Source: Micromonospora kangleipakensis (GTDB lineage: Bacteria > Actinomycetota > Actinomycetes > Mycobacteriales > Micromonosporaceae). Taken from it: 64,000 nt of DNA. Under the pieces are notes generated by a model. The model did not search any database and had not been told where the DNA came from. It saw only the letters and a list, made by a program, of their open reading frames with translations. Positions 8,891-17,869 of the stretch are shown here, piece by piece (position 1 is the stretch's first letter; each line of letters starts with the position of its first letter). Location of the stretch: assembly GCF_004217615.1 (NCBI RefSeq), contig NZ_SHLD01000001.1:7203143-7267142 (forward strand), given 5' to 3'. Position numbers and translations under genes: made by a program.

Positions 8891-9640
8891 ATGTCCCAGG
8901 CGACGCCACCCCCCGACCCGCAGCCGGCGACCGGCGCGGTCCCGACCGGCCCGACGGCCGCGCCCCACCGGTGGGTGCCGCCGGACAAGCCGTCGTCCGG
9001 ACCGGAGCCCGACCCCTGGCTGCCGCCCTCGACCGGGGCGGCCCCGGCAGCGCCCGGGTCTCCCGCGCCCGTCGCCGAGCCCGCCGTCGAACGTCCACGC
9101 GGCCGGGACGGCAGGACGACCACCGTCGTCCTCTCGGTCTTCGCCGTCGTGGTGCTGGCGGTCTGCGGTCTCCTCGGCGTCGCCGGGCTCCTCGTCAACC
9201 TGCCGGCCGACCCGTTCGGCGCGCCGAAGGTCGCCGGGCCGCGGCAGGACACGCCGACCACCCCGGACGAGGACGAGGACCAGGGTGCGGAGGCTGCCGC
9301 GGGCGGGCAGCCGGCACCGGACCCGACGCCCACCAGGAAGCCCGCCGCCACCCCGTCCGGCGGACCGGGCCGGTTCGCCGTCGCGTACGAGGTGACCGGC
9401 CAGGGGCCGGCCAACATCCAGTACTACGACGCGGACGGCTATCTCGTCGAGCTCGACGAGGTGCGGCTGCCGTGGCACACGAAGATCAGCACCGACGATC
9501 CGAGCCGAGCGTCCGTGATGGCGAACAAGGGCGACGACAAGGGCGGGCGCACCATCGCCTGCGCGATGACGGTGAACGGTGGCGTGCCCGTCACCGAGTC
9601 CGTCGACGACCGCGGCTGGCGGGTCAGCTGCGGCGGCTGA
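8891..9640 (+). CDS. MmpS-like membrane-anchored protein
   Basis: 249 residues. The N-terminal 75 are Pro-rich and probably cytoplasmic. One membrane segment follows at about 78-100 (VVLSVFAVVVLAVCGLLGVAGLLV), then an acidic/Pro linker. The C-terminal domain of about 95 residues begins FAVAYEVTGQGPANIQYYDADG and contains LPWHTKIS and two cysteines. This domain resembles the extracytoplasmic part of MmpS transport-accessory proteins, with a typical V-x-YEVTG start. No MmpL transporter is adjacent, so its partner is unknown. The ATG at 8891 is the first in-frame start after the GC-poor promoter region. Confidence 0.65.
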   Translation: MSQATPPPDPQPATGAVPTGPTAAPHRWVPPDKPSSGPEPDPWLPPSTGAAPAAPGSPAPVAEPAVERPRGRDGRTTTVVLSVFAVVVLAVCGLLGVAGLLVNLPADPFGAPKVAGPRQDTPTTPDEDEDQGAEAAAGGQPAPDPTPTRKPAATPSGGPGRFAVAYEVTGQGPANIQYYDADGYLVELDEVRLPWHTKISTDDPSRASVMANKGDDKGGRTIACAMTVNGGVPVTESVDDRGWRVSCGG

Positions 9641-9683
9641 CGGCGGGCTCGAGGTGTCAGCCCCGGGCCGTAGGCTGGCCCGC

Positions 9684-10871
9684 GTGACGACGACCGATCC
9701 CCTGGTGGCCCGGATGCGGCCGTTCGGCACCACCATCTTCGCCGAGATGTCCGCGCTCGCCGTGCGTACCGGCGCGGTCAACCTCGGCCAGGGTTTCCCC
9801 GACACCGACGGCCCGCCGGAGATGCTGGCCGCGGCCGCCGAGGCGCTGCACTCCGGCCACAACCAGTACCCGCCGGGCCCGGGCATCCCGGCGCTGCGCG
9901 CGGCCGTCGCCGCCCACCAGCGCCGGTTCTGGGGGCTGGAGTACGACCCGGACGGCGAGATCGTGGTGACCGCGGGCGCCACCGAGGCGATCGCCGCCAG
10001 CGTCCTCGCCCTCTGCGAGCCGGGCGACGAGGTGGTCTGCTTCGAGCCGTACTACGACTCGTACGCCGCCTCGATCGCGCTGGCCGGCGCGGTCCGCCGC
10101 CGGGTCACGCTGCGTCCCGGCGCCGACGGCCGGTACGCCTTCGACCCGGCGGAGCTGCGCGCGGCGTTCGGCCCGCGGACCCGGCTGGTGCTGCTCAACT
10201 CCCCGCACAACCCCACCGGCAAGGTGTTCACCCCGGACGAGCTGGCGCTGGTCGCCGAGCTCTGCCGGGAGCACGACGCGTACGCGGTCACCGACGAGGT
10301 TTACGAGCACCTGGTCTTCCCCGACGCCGCCGCGCCGCACGTGCCGCTGGCCACGCTGCCCGGGATGCGGGAGCGGACGCTGCGGATCTCCTCGGCCGGC
10401 AAGACGTTCTCCTGCACCGGCTGGAAGGTCGGCTGGGTGAGTGGGCCGGCGCCGCTGGTCTCCGCGGTGCTGCGGGTCAAGCAGTTCCTCACCTTCGTCA
10501 ACGCCGGCCCGCTGCAACCGGCGGTCGCCGTGGCGCTGGCCCTGCCGGACACGTACTTCGCGGAGTTCGCCGACGGCATGCGGCGGCGGCGGGACCAGCT
10601 CGTCGACGGGCTCACCGACGCCGGATTCGAGGTGTACGCCCCGGAGGGGACGTACTTCGTCACCGCCGACGTCACCGCGCTCGGCGGCCGGGACGGGGTG
10701 GAGTTCTGCCGCTCGCTGCCCGAGCGGTGCGGCGTGGTGGCGGTGCCGACGCAGGTCTTCTACGACGACGCCGAGGCGGGCCGACGGCTGGTCCGCTTCG
10801 CCTTCTGCAAGCGGCCCGAGGTGCTGACCGAGGCGGTGGCCCGGCTGGGCCGACTGAAGGAGGATCGATGA
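9684..10871 (+). CDS. class I/II pyridoxal-phosphate aminotransferase
   Basis: 395 residues, fold-type I. Visible motifs are VNLGQGFPDTDGP, VTAGATEAIAA, NSPHNPTGKVF, the PLP lysine in ISSAGKTFSCTGWKVGW, and the C-terminal arginine region RLVRFAFCKRP. This pattern matches the subgroup annotated as kynurenine/methionine aminotransferase or, in mycobacteria, as a DapC-type succinyldiaminopimelate aminotransferase. Context does not decide between them. The GTG start at 9684 gives VTTTDPLVARMRPFGTTIF. Its TGA overlaps the ATG of the following PLP enzyme. Confidence 0.88.
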   Translation: MTTTDPLVARMRPFGTTIFAEMSALAVRTGAVNLGQGFPDTDGPPEMLAAAAEALHSGHNQYPPGPGIPALRAAVAAHQRRFWGLEYDPDGEIVVTAGATEAIAASVLALCEPGDEVVCFEPYYDSYAASIALAGAVRRRVTLRPGADGRYAFDPAELRAAFGPRTRLVLLNSPHNPTGKVFTPDELALVAELCREHDAYAVTDEVYEHLVFPDAAAPHVPLATLPGMRERTLRISSAGKTFSCTGWKVGWVSGPAPLVSAVLRVKQFLTFVNAGPLQPAVAVALALPDTYFAEFADGMRRRRDQLVDGLTDAGFEVYAPEGTYFVTADVTALGGRDGVEFCRSLPERCGVVAVPTQVFYDDAEAGRRLVRFAFCKRPEVLTEAVARLGRLKEDR

Positions 10872-11977
10872 CCGACGCGTACGCCGATCGGGTCCGCCGG
10901 GTGGCGGCGCTGCGCGGCTGCGACACCGTGCTCTCCGGGATCCGGCCGACGTCGGTGGCCGAGCAGCTCGACGCGATCCGGGCGACCGCGACCGACGAGC
11001 TGCTGCCCGACTTCTACGGCGAGGGCGGGGCGGTCGAGGCGGTCGAGCGCCGGGTCGCCGAGCTGCTGGGCACGGAGGCGGTGGCCTTCTTCCCCACCGG
11101 CACGATGGCCCAGCAGGTCGCCATGCGGTACGGCGCCGAGCTGACCGGCCGGGACGCCGTCGGCCTGCACCCGCTGAGCCACCCGCTGATGCACGAGCGG
11201 GACGCGTACGCCGTGCTCGGTGGCCTGCGCGCGGTCCGGACCACGGGCGCGCCGCGCAATCCGACCGCGGAGGAGATCGCCGGGCTGGACGAGCCGGTCG
11301 GCACCCTGCTGCTGGAGCTGCCGCTGCGGGACGCGGGTTTCGTCCTGCCCACCTGGGACGAGCTGGTCGCGGTGGTCGGGGCGGCCCGGGACCGTGGCTT
11401 CCTGGTGCACCTGGACGGCGCCCGGCTCTGGGAGTCCACCGTCCACCTGGGGCGCTCGGCGGCCGAGGTCGCCGGGCTGGCGGACAGCACCTACGTCTCG
11501 TTCTACAAGTCCCTCGGCGGCCACTCGGGTGCCGCCCTCGCCGGCACGGCCGAGTTGGTCCGCTACGCCCGGGCCTGGCGGCACCGCTACGGCGGCAACC
11601 TGTTCCAGCAGTGGCCGGCGGCGCTGGCCGCCGTGGCCGGCCTGGACCGCGAGCTGCCCCGGCTGCCCGCCTACGTCGCCCACGCGAAGCGCGTCGCGGA
11701 GGCGTTGGCCGGGCTGCCGGGCGCCCGGGTCCACCCGACGCCGCCGCACACCCACCAGTTCCGGCTCTGGCTGCCGCACCCGGCGGACGCCCTGAACGAC
11801 GCCAACCTCGCCCTCGCCGAGGAGGAGAAGGCCTGGTTCGTGGGCGGCTGGCGGGATACCGAGGTGCCCGGCGTGGCGCTGGCCGAGGTGACGGTGGCCG
11901 GCCCGGCCCTGGAGCTCTCCCCCGACCAGGTCACCGACCTGGCCGACCGCTTCCTCCGCCGAGTCCCGCCCGCCTGA
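10868..11977 (+). CDS. threonine aldolase / beta-eliminating lyase family PLP enzyme
   Basis: 369 residues coupled by ATGA overlap to the aminotransferase. The N-terminus AALRGCDTVLSG and the segment FFPTGTMAQQVAMR fit the threonine aldolase/tryptophanase-like fold. The PLP lysine is in VSFYKSLGGHSGA, preceded by HLDGARLWES. Low-specificity L-threonine aldolases are about 350 residues, so length fits. It probably cleaves a beta-hydroxy amino acid to glycine and an aldehyde, but the exact substrate is not shown. The two PLP enzymes form a two-gene operon closed by an inverted repeat and a terminator. Confidence 0.85.
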   Translation: MTDAYADRVRRVAALRGCDTVLSGIRPTSVAEQLDAIRATATDELLPDFYGEGGAVEAVERRVAELLGTEAVAFFPTGTMAQQVAMRYGAELTGRDAVGLHPLSHPLMHERDAYAVLGGLRAVRTTGAPRNPTAEEIAGLDEPVGTLLLELPLRDAGFVLPTWDELVAVVGAARDRGFLVHLDGARLWESTVHLGRSAAEVAGLADSTYVSFYKSLGGHSGAALAGTAELVRYARAWRHRYGGNLFQQWPAALAAVAGLDRELPRLPAYVAHAKRVAEALAGLPGARVHPTPPHTHQFRLWLPHPADALNDANLALAEEEKAWFVGGWRDTEVPGVALAEVTVAGPALELSPDQVTDLADRFLRRVPPA

Positions 11978-12047
11978 CGGCCCCGCGGTCGACCACAACC
12001 CGCCGCCACCGGGACTCGCGTCCGCTGCTGGGACCTGGTGGAGTGAC

Positions 12048-12146
12048 GCTACGAGGCTGATGACGTCGGTGAATCACCTTCGACGACACGCTTCGGTCCG
12101 CGCCGACGTCGCGCGGGTGATCCGTTCACGTCATCAGGTTCGTAGC
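12048..12146. repeat. 99-bp element with 31-bp imperfect terminal inverted repeats
   Basis: Two 31-bp arms, 12048-12078 (minus orientation) and 12116-12146 (plus orientation), match at roughly three-quarters of positions and are separated by 37 bases. The shared core is GACGTCATCAG or CACGTCATCAG flanked by GGTGAT and GTAGC. A third copy of the arm lies at 49300-49330, which makes this a dispersed element rather than a chance hairpin. It sits between convergent genes. Confidence 0.75.
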
Positions 12147-12202
12147 GCGCCAGCAATGAGGCGCTGCGGCTGCGCGCGGACCGGGACGACACCAGGACGG
12201 AG

Positions 12203-12234
12203 CCGGGCGCGGCGGGTCTCCCCGCCGCGCCCGG
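12203..12234. terminator. hairpin terminator, 14-bp perfect stem
   Basis: CCGGGCGCGGCGGG pairs perfectly with its complement across a TCTC loop. It lies between the convergent aldolase gene (ends 11977) and glmM (ends 12251), so it can serve both. Confidence 0.8.
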
Positions 12235-12250
12235 TCAGCCGGTGAAGCGG

Positions 12251-13606
12251 TCAGGCGGTGGGGCTGGCGGTGCGGACGTGGGCGGCGATCCGCTCGGCGA
12301 CCTCGCGGGCCGTCGCCTCGGTGGCCGCCTCGACCATGACCCGGACCAGCGGCTCGGTGCCGGACGGGCGCAGCAGCACCCGGCCGGTCTCGCCCAGCTC
12401 GGCCTCGGCCCGCTCCACCTCGGCGCGGACGGCCGGCGCGGCGGCGCCCACGGTCCGGTCGCCGACCGGCACGTTGATCAGCACCTGAGGCAGCTTGGTG
12501 ACGACCGAGCCCAGCTCGGCGAGGGACTTGCCGGTGGCGGCCATCCGGGACATCAGGTGCAGCCCGGTCAGCACCCCGTCGCCGGTGGTGGCGTACGCCG
12601 GCATGACGATGTGGCCGCTCTGCTCGCCGCCGAGGGCGAGGCCGGAGGCGCGCAGCTCCTCCAGGACGTACCGGTCGCCGACCTTGGTCTCGACCAGGCG
12701 GATGCCCTGCGCGGACATCGCCAGCCGCAGGCCGAGGTTGCTCATCACCGTCGCGACCAGGGTGTCCTGGGTCAGCTCGCCGGCCTCCCGCATGGCCAGC
12801 GCCAGGATGGCCATCAGCTGGTCGCCGTCGACCTCGTCGCCGTCGGCGGTCACCGCGACGCACCGGTCGGCGTCGCCGTCGTGGGCGATGCCGAGGTGCG
12901 CGCCGTGCTCGACCACGGCGGCGCGCAGCGCGTCGATGTGGTTGGAGCCGCAGTCGTCGTTGATGTTGAGCCCGTCCGGCTGGGCGTAAATCGCGATGAC
13001 CTCGGCACCCGCCTCCCGGTACGCCACCGGGGCGACCTCGGCGGCGGCGCCGTTCGCGCAGTCCACGACGACCTTGATCCCGTCCAGCCGGTGCGGCACC
13101 GTGCCGACGAGGTGCTGGACGTAGTGGTCGGCGCCGTCCAGCAGGTCGTGCACCCGCCCGACGCCGGCCCCGATCGGGCGGTCCCAGGCGGTGGTGGCGT
13201 TCGCCTCGACAGCCGCCTCGATCCGCATCTCGATCTCGTCCGGCAGCTTGTGCCCACCGGCGGCGAAGAGCTTGATCCCGTTGTCCGGCATCGGGTTGTG
13301 CGAGGCGGAGAGCATCACGCCCAGGTCGGCCTTGGCCTCCGCGGTGAGGAACGCCACCGCGGGGGTGGGCAGCACGCCGACCCGCACCACGTTGGCGCCC
13401 GCGCTGGTCAGGCCGGCCACCACGGCCGCCTCCAGCATCTCGCCGCTGGCCCGGGTGTCCCGCCCGACGACGGCGAGCGGCGGATGACTCTTGTCCGTCT
13501 CGGCCAGCGTGTGGGCGGCGGCCACCGCCACCGCGAGCGCCAATTCCGGGGTGAGATCCGCGTTCGCCCGCCCGCGTACCCCGTCCGTGCCGAACAACCG
13601 GCCCAT
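12251..13606 (-). CDS. glmM: phosphoglucosamine mutase
   Basis: This 451-residue enzyme interconverts glucosamine-6-phosphate and glucosamine-1-phosphate. The N-terminus [12 protein letters not shown] is diagnostic. The phosphoserine loop is [13 protein letters not shown], the metal site is AHDGDADRC, the sugar loop GGEQSGH, and the phosphate loop [18 protein letters not shown] lies 12 bases before the ATG. It follows rpsI on the minus strand after a hairpin, a gene order (rplM-rpsI-glmM) usual in actinobacteria. Confidence 0.98.
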   Translation of the reverse strand: MGRLFGTDGVRGRANADLTPELALAVAVAAAHTLAETDKSHPPLAVVGRDTRASGEMLEAAVVAGLTSAGANVVRVGVLPTPAVAFLTAEAKADLGVMLSASHNPMPDNGIKLFAAGGHKLPDEIEMRIEAAVEANATTAWDRPIGAGVGRVHDLLDGADHYVQHLVGTVPHRLDGIKVVVDCANGAAAEVAPVAYREAGAEVIAIYAQPDGLNINDDCGSNHIDALRAAVVEHGAHLGIAHDGDADRCVAVTADGDEVDGDQLMAILALAMREAGELTQDTLVATVMSNLGLRLAMSAQGIRLVETKVGDRYVLEELRASGLALGGEQSGHIVMPAYATTGDGVLTGLHLMSRMAATGKSLAELGSVVTKLPQVLINVPVGDRTVGAAAPAVRAEVERAEAELGETGRVLLRPSGTEPLVRVMVEAATEATAREVAERIAAHVRTASPTA

Positions 13607-13644
13607 ACCCGCCAACCTCCGATGAAACGGTCCCAGGGAAAGGC

Positions 13645-13691
13645 GGACGGCCGGGCCACCTCCCGTTCGAGGGAGGCGGACCCGGCCGTCC
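13645..13691 (-). terminator. hairpin between rpsI and glmM
   Basis: GGACGGCCGGG pairs with CCCGGCCGTCC, and an inner ACCTCCC/GGGAGG stem is capped by a GTTCGA loop. It lies between rpsI and glmM on the same strand and may partly separate ribosomal from wall-synthesis expression. Confidence 0.65.
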
Positions 13692-13718
13692 GTCAGAAGT
13701 ACAACGCGCTGCTGAAGA

Positions 13719-14183
13719 TCAGCGCTTCGAGTACTGAGGAGCCTTACGAGCCTTCTTGAGGCCGTACTTCTTGCTCTCCTTGACCCGGGCGTCACGGGTC
13801 AGGAAGCCGGCCTTCTTCAGGGCCGGACGGTCGTCGGGCTCGTTCACGATCAGCGCCCGGGCGATGGCCAGCCGCAGCGCACCGGCCTGGCCGGTGGTGC
13901 CGCCGCCACGCAGGTTGGCGATGACGTCGAACGCCTCGGGCTTCTCGGCGGTCACCAGCGGGTCCTTGATGAGCTGCTGGTGCACCTTGCTCGGGAAGTA
14001 GGCCTCGAGGTCCCGGCCGTTGCAGGTGATCTTGCCGGTGCCGGGGACGATGCGAACCCGGACGATGGCCTCCTTGCGCCGACCCACGGTCTGGATCGGG
14101 CGGTCACCGCGAGGCGCGCGGGCGACGGGCGCCGGCGCCTCGGCGGCCTCGGGGGCAACCTCGGTCTCGGTGATGTCGGTCAT
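13719..14183 (-). CDS. rpsI: 30S ribosomal protein S9
   Basis: 154 residues. An acidic/Ala-rich N-terminal extension of about 35 residues, common in actinobacteria, precedes the conserved body: [33 protein letters not shown] and the canonical basic C-terminus [12 protein letters not shown]. The ATG is chosen because GAAGGA sits six bases upstream. A GTG eight codons earlier overlaps the rplM stop and is an alternative. It is the second gene of the rplM-rpsI operon. Confidence 0.98.
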   Translation of the reverse strand: MTDITETEVAPEAAEAPAPVARAPRGDRPIQTVGRRKEAIVRVRIVPGTGKITCNGRDLEAYFPSKVHQQLIKDPLVTAEKPEAFDVIANLRGGGTTGQAGALRLAIARALIVNEPDDRPALKKAGFLTRDARVKESKKYGLKKARKAPQYSKR

Positions 14184-14203
14184 GCTGCTTCCTTCGCCCG
14201 CGC

Positions 14204-14647
14204 TCACTGCGCGATCTGCTTGATCTCGAACGGCACCGGCTGCTGCGCGCCGTGCGGGTGCTCCGCACCGGCGTAGACCTTCAGCTTCTTGATCAGCTGA
14301 CGGCCGAGCTTGTTGTGCGGGAGCATGCCCTTCACGGCAAGCTCGACGGCCCGGTCGGGACGCTTGGTCAGCAGCTCGTCGTAGCCGACCTGCTTCAGAC
14401 CACCCGGGTAACCCGAGTGGCGGTAGGCAATCTTGGTCTGACGCTTGTTGCCGGTCAGCGCAACCTTGCCCGCGTTCACGATGACGACGAAGTCGCCCGT
14501 GTCGACGTGCGGCGCGAAAGTCGGCTTGTGCTTGCCGCGCAGCAGCGTGGCGGCGTGGGTGGCCAGGCGGCCCAGCACGACATCAGAGGCGTCGATAACG
14601 TGCCACTGACGCTCGATCTCACCCGGCTTCGGGCTGTACGTACGCAC
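14204..14647 (-). CDS. rplM: 50S ribosomal protein L13
   Basis: 147 residues with the family N-terminus [20 protein letters not shown] and the motifs [33 protein letters not shown] and [11 protein letters not shown]. The GTG at 14647 is the usual actinobacterial start for this gene; the frame stays open upstream, but codons before it do not match the family. The upstream stretch to 14839 should carry the operon promoter and leader. It is co-transcribed with rpsI. Confidence 0.98.
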   Translation of the reverse strand: MRTYSPKPGEIERQWHVIDASDVVLGRLATHAATLLRGKHKPTFAPHVDTGDFVVIVNAGKVALTGNKRQTKIAYRHSGYPGGLKQVGYDELLTKRPDRAVELAVKGMLPHNKLGRQLIKKLKVYAGAEHPHGAQQPVPFEIKQIAQ

Positions 14648-14839
14648 AGGTCTACCTTGTCTCGTCGTCGGTCTGGGGTCGCGCGCCGAGGTGACCAGGC
14701 GCGCACGAACGACCAAGCGTACCTGATGCGGCACGCCTCTGGATGTCGTACAACAGCAGGCAACGATACCCGCCGCCCGGTCGGCAGGTCAAAACGGGGG
14801 GTCACCCCAGCGCGGCTCGCGACATGGCGATGGTACAGG

Positions 14840-16213
14840 TCACACGCCGGCCAGCCGGCGCGACCCCGGCCGCAGGTAGACCGCCCAGGTCACCACGAAG
14901 CAGAGCGCGTACCAGCCGATGAAGGCCAGGTAGGCGGCGTCCGCGTTCCCGGAGGTCAGGAAAGACTGCCGGAAGGCGACGTTGACCAGCACCCCGCCGG
15001 AGGCGCCGACCGCGCCGGCGATGCCGATCAGCGCCCCGGAGAGCCGCCGGCCGCGACGCTCGGCCGCCACCGGGTCGGCCCCGCGGTCGACCTCGGCCGC
15101 CGCCCGGGCCCGGAAGATCGCCGGGATCATCTTGTACGTCGAGCCGTTGCCGATCCCGGAGAAGACGAAGAGGGACAGGAACCCGGCCAGGTAGAGCGGC
15201 AGCGACCGGTCCCGGGCCGCGTACAGCACCAGCCCGGCGCCGGCCGCCATGGCGACGAAGTTCCAGAAGGTCACCCGGGCCCCGCCGAGCCGGTCGGCGA
15301 GCTGCCCGCCGAGGGGCCGGATCAGCGAGCCGACCAGGGGCCCGAGGAAGGTCAGCCAGGCCGCGTCGACCGGGGTGGGGAAGCGGTCGTGGAACTGGAG
15401 CTGGAGCACCTGCCCGAAGGCGAAGCCGAACCCGATGAACGAGCCGAAGGTGCCGATGTAGAGCAGGGACATCACCCAGGTGTGCGGGTCCCGGGCGGCC
15501 TCGCGCAGCGCGCCGGGCTCGTTGCGCGCCCCGGGGAGGTTGTCCAGCCAGCGCGCCGCGGCCAGCGCGGCCAGCACGATCAGCGGCAGGTAGACCGCGG
15601 GCACCAGCCGGGGGTACGCGGCCCCGGCGGTGGCCAGCACGGCCAGCCCGACCAGCTGCACCGCCGGCACGCCGAGGTTGCCGCCACCGGCGTTGAGCCC
15701 GAGCGCCCGCCCCTTGAGCCGGTCCGGGTAGAAGAGGTTGATGTTCGCCATCGAGGAGGCGAAGTTGCCCCCGCCGACCCCGGTCAGGCAGGCCAGCACC
15801 ATCAGCGTGGTGTACGACACCCCGGGTTCGAGCAGCACCGCCATCGGTATCGCCGGCACCAGCAGCAGCAGCGCGCTGACGATGGTCCAGTTCCGGCCGC
15901 CGAAGCGGGCCACCGCCAGGGTGTACGGCAGCCGCAGCACCGCGCCCAGCGCGGCCGGTACGGCGGTGAGCAGGAACTTCCCGGCCGGGTCGATGCCGTA
16001 GGCCGGGCCGAGGAAGAGCACGGTCACGGACCAGAGGCTCCACACCGAGAAGCCGACGTGCTCGGCGAAGATCGAGACGTACAGGTTGCGCCTGGCGATC
16101 GGGGCGCCGGTCGTACGCCAGAATTCCGGGTCCTCCGGGCGCCAGTCGGTGATCGGCTGCCGGCGCCCGGCGGCGGCCGGTTCCAGGGTGGCGGTGGGGG
16201 CCAGTGTGCTCAC
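14840..16213 (-). CDS. narK: NarK-type nitrate/nitrite MFS transporter
   Basis: 457 residues with 12 predicted membrane segments. The two nitrate-signature-like Gly-rich stretches are visible: GVGGGNFASSMANINLFYP and GIGNGSTYKMIPAIF. The first helices contain NLYVSIFAEHVGFSVWSLWS, typical of NarK/NasA. The GTG start has GAGGAGGA eight bases upstream. It lies 2.5 kb from the nasC operon and faces the other way, downstream of the toxin-antitoxin pair. It most likely imports nitrate for that operon, with nitrite export as an alternative. A GlnR-like box lies in its upstream region. Confidence 0.93.
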   Translation of the reverse strand: MSTLAPTATLEPAAAGRRQPITDWRPEDPEFWRTTGAPIARRNLYVSIFAEHVGFSVWSLWSVTVLFLGPAYGIDPAGKFLLTAVPAALGAVLRLPYTLAVARFGGRNWTIVSALLLLVPAIPMAVLLEPGVSYTTLMVLACLTGVGGGNFASSMANINLFYPDRLKGRALGLNAGGGNLGVPAVQLVGLAVLATAGAAYPRLVPAVYLPLIVLAALAAARWLDNLPGARNEPGALREAARDPHTWVMSLLYIGTFGSFIGFGFAFGQVLQLQFHDRFPTPVDAAWLTFLGPLVGSLIRPLGGQLADRLGGARVTFWNFVAMAAGAGLVLYAARDRSLPLYLAGFLSLFVFSGIGNGSTYKMIPAIFRARAAAEVDRGADPVAAERRGRRLSGALIGIAGAVGASGGVLVNVAFRQSFLTSGNADAAYLAFIGWYALCFVVTWAVYLRPGSRRLAGV

Positions 16214-16261
16214 GGCGACTCCTCCTCGTCGATGCGACTAGGAGGACGCTAGGAACGGGCG

Positions 16262-16299
16262 GTTTCCCCCCCGTGCCCGTCGGGGGTCGTTCCGGAAAC
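16262..16299 (-). promoter_or_regulatory. possible GlnR-like box upstream of narK
   Basis: Read on the minus strand, four pentamers at exact 11-base spacing are GTTTC, GACCC, GGCAC and GAAAC. The actinobacterial GlnR pattern is GTnAC-n6-GAAAC repeated twice. The last half-site is perfect and the others are partial. The box begins about 50 bases before the narK start. It is weaker than the nasC site. Confidence 0.4.
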
Positions 16300-16337
16300 G
16301 GGGATCGCACGTCCGCCCCGGACCGGTGGTGAGGCGG

Positions 16338-16631
16338 TCAGATCTCCTGGAGGATGCGCAGCGCCCGGCCGACCCGCTGCATGGTCTCCGTGTCGGCCAC
16401 GTCCACGCACTCGGTGAACCACTTCTTCATCGGTGCGGAGAGCCGGTCCGGCATCACCACCCAGCGGCCCATCGCGACCGCGAGGGGCGAGTCGCGCAAC
16501 AGCGACTCGTCGACCACCTCGGCCACGATCACGATGGGCACGTCGGTGGAGTTGTAGACGTCGGAGCTGATCACCAGGCCGAGCCGTTCCCGGGCGCCCT
16601 CGATGCGCCAGACCTCGCCCCTACGCAGCAC
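16338..16631 (-). CDS. MazF/PemK-type toxin
   Basis: 97 residues with the MazF beta-barrel opening RRGEVWRIEG, then RLGLVISSDVYN and PIVIVAEVVD. These match the MazF/PemK endoribonuclease pattern (RGEVW and a downstream V-V/I-S). The protein would cleave mRNA when free of antitoxin. Its GTG start overlaps the end of the antitoxin gene by 11 bases, so production is coupled. The cut sequence cannot be predicted. It lies upstream of narK on the same strand. Confidence 0.8.
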   Translation of the reverse strand: MLRRGEVWRIEGARERLGLVISSDVYNSTDVPIVIVAEVVDESLLRDSPLAVAMGRWVVMPDRLSAPMKKWFTECVDVADTETMQRVGRALRILQEI

Positions 16632-16878
16632 GCGGGCGTCCGCCGAAGAGCACGTCGTCGACCATGGCGACCTCGTGGGCGTCGGCGAGGGCGGCGGACT
16701 CCAGATCCAGGCCGGCGCGACCGACGGCGGCGGCGTGCGCGGTGAAGACCTCGCGCAGCGCCTTCTCCCGGGCGGCCTGGTCCATCCAGGCGGAGAGCGA
16801 CAGCCCCTCCCGCTTGGCGAACCGGCGCGCCTCCTCGATCGTCTCGTCCGAGAACGAGAGGGTCACCTTGGCAGTCAT
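16621..16878 (-). CDS. ribbon-helix-helix-type antitoxin
   Basis: 85 residues. The N-terminal stretch KVTLSFSDETIEEARRFAKREGLSLSAWMDQAARE fits a beta-strand followed by two helices of the RHH/CopG class. The acidic C-terminal tail (DLESAALADAHEVAMVDDVLFG) would bind and block the MazF partner. It precedes the toxin and overlaps it, the usual order for such pairs. It probably autorepresses its own promoter; the short region upstream (16879-17019) is free of genes. Confidence 0.78.
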   Translation of the reverse strand: MTAKVTLSFSDETIEEARRFAKREGLSLSAWMDQAAREKALREVFTAHAAAVGRAGLDLESAALADAHEVAMVDDVLFGGRPRAA

Positions 16879-17019
16879 GCCGGAGAGATTACCGCTGGGT
16901 ATGACCGCTGGTCATCCCGGTCGTCGCCCACTCGGCCCGGGGAGCCAGAACGCCCACCGCCGACATTCCCGGCGAACCGCCACCCGCACGTGGCAGCCCC
17001 CACCGGCCCCGGGGCCCGG

Positions 17020-17784
17020 TCACCAGGTCTGCTCGGCGGCCCGGACGAGCATCTCGTTGACCGCCACCCGACGGTCCCGGGTGACGATGTAGGTCACCGC
17101 GTCCGCGATGTCCTCCGGCCGCAGCAGCTCCATCCCCTCGACCTGCCGGACGATCGCCTCCCGCACCCCGTCCCGCACGTGCGAGGAGAGCTCCGTGTCG
17201 ACGGTGCCCGGCTCGACCACGCTCACCCGGAGCCGCTTCGGCCCCACCTCCTGCCGGAGCGCCTCGGAGAACGCGTTGAGGCCGAACTTGGTGAGGTTGT
17301 AGACGGCCGTGCCGGGTCGGGCCACCCGGCCGGCGGTGGAGCTGATGTTGACCAGGTCCGCCACCCGGCGCGGGGAATCCTCGACGGCGCGCAGCAGGTG
17401 CGGCAGCGCGGCCCGGGTCACGTACAGCATGCCCTGGACGTTGACCGCGAGCATCTGCTCCCACTCCTCCGTGGGGGCGTCGGCCACCGGCCCGACGAGC
17501 ATGATCCCGGCGTTGTTGACCACGGTGTCCAGCCGCCCGAGCTCGGCCACCACCTGCTCGACGGCGGCGGCCGCCGCCGGCTGGTCGGTGATGTCGGCCT
17601 CCACCACCAGGACCGTCCCGCCCGTCGCGCGGATCGAGCCCGCCAGGTCCTCGAGCCGCTCGCGGCGCCGGGCCAGCACCGCCACCGCCGCGCCCTCGGC
17701 GGCGAGGCTGCCCGCCGTCGCCGCGCCGATGCCGCTGCTGGCGCCGGTCACCAGCGCCACCGTCCCGGCCAGCCGTCCGCTCAT
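17020..17784 (-). CDS. SDR family NAD(P)-dependent oxidoreductase
   Basis: 254 residues, classical short-chain dehydrogenase. The Rossmann motif is VTGASSGIG, followed by VVNNAGI. The catalytic serine is in NISSTAG and the tyrosine/lysine pair in YNLTKFG. ATG at 17784 is chosen because GAGGAGGA lies a few bases upstream; the frame remains open before it. The sequence resembles YdfG/clavaldehyde-dehydrogenase-like SDRs, but the substrate is unknown. Two operator-like palindromes lie about 85-135 bases upstream. Confidence 0.9.
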   Translation of the reverse strand: MSGRLAGTVALVTGASSGIGAATAGSLAAEGAAVAVLARRRERLEDLAGSIRATGGTVLVVEADITDQPAAAAAVEQVVAELGRLDTVVNNAGIMLVGPVADAPTEEWEQMLAVNVQGMLYVTRAALPHLLRAVEDSPRRVADLVNISSTAGRVARPGTAVYNLTKFGLNAFSEALRQEVGPKRLRVSVVEPGTVDTELSSHVRDGVREAIVRQVEGMELLRPEDIADAVTYIVTRDRRVAVNEMLVRAAEQTW

Positions 17785-17869
17785 GCCCGTCCTCCTCGTT
17801 CCGTGCCCGCCCGCCAGGTGCGCCCACCTCAGGATTGGCGCCCGTCCGGCGCCGGCCACCCCACACGAA

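Noticed and set aside
12060..12245. 61-codon ORF over the inverted repeat after the aldolase gene
   Set aside because: It consists of repeat-arm sequence and the terminator hairpin, with no conserved features.
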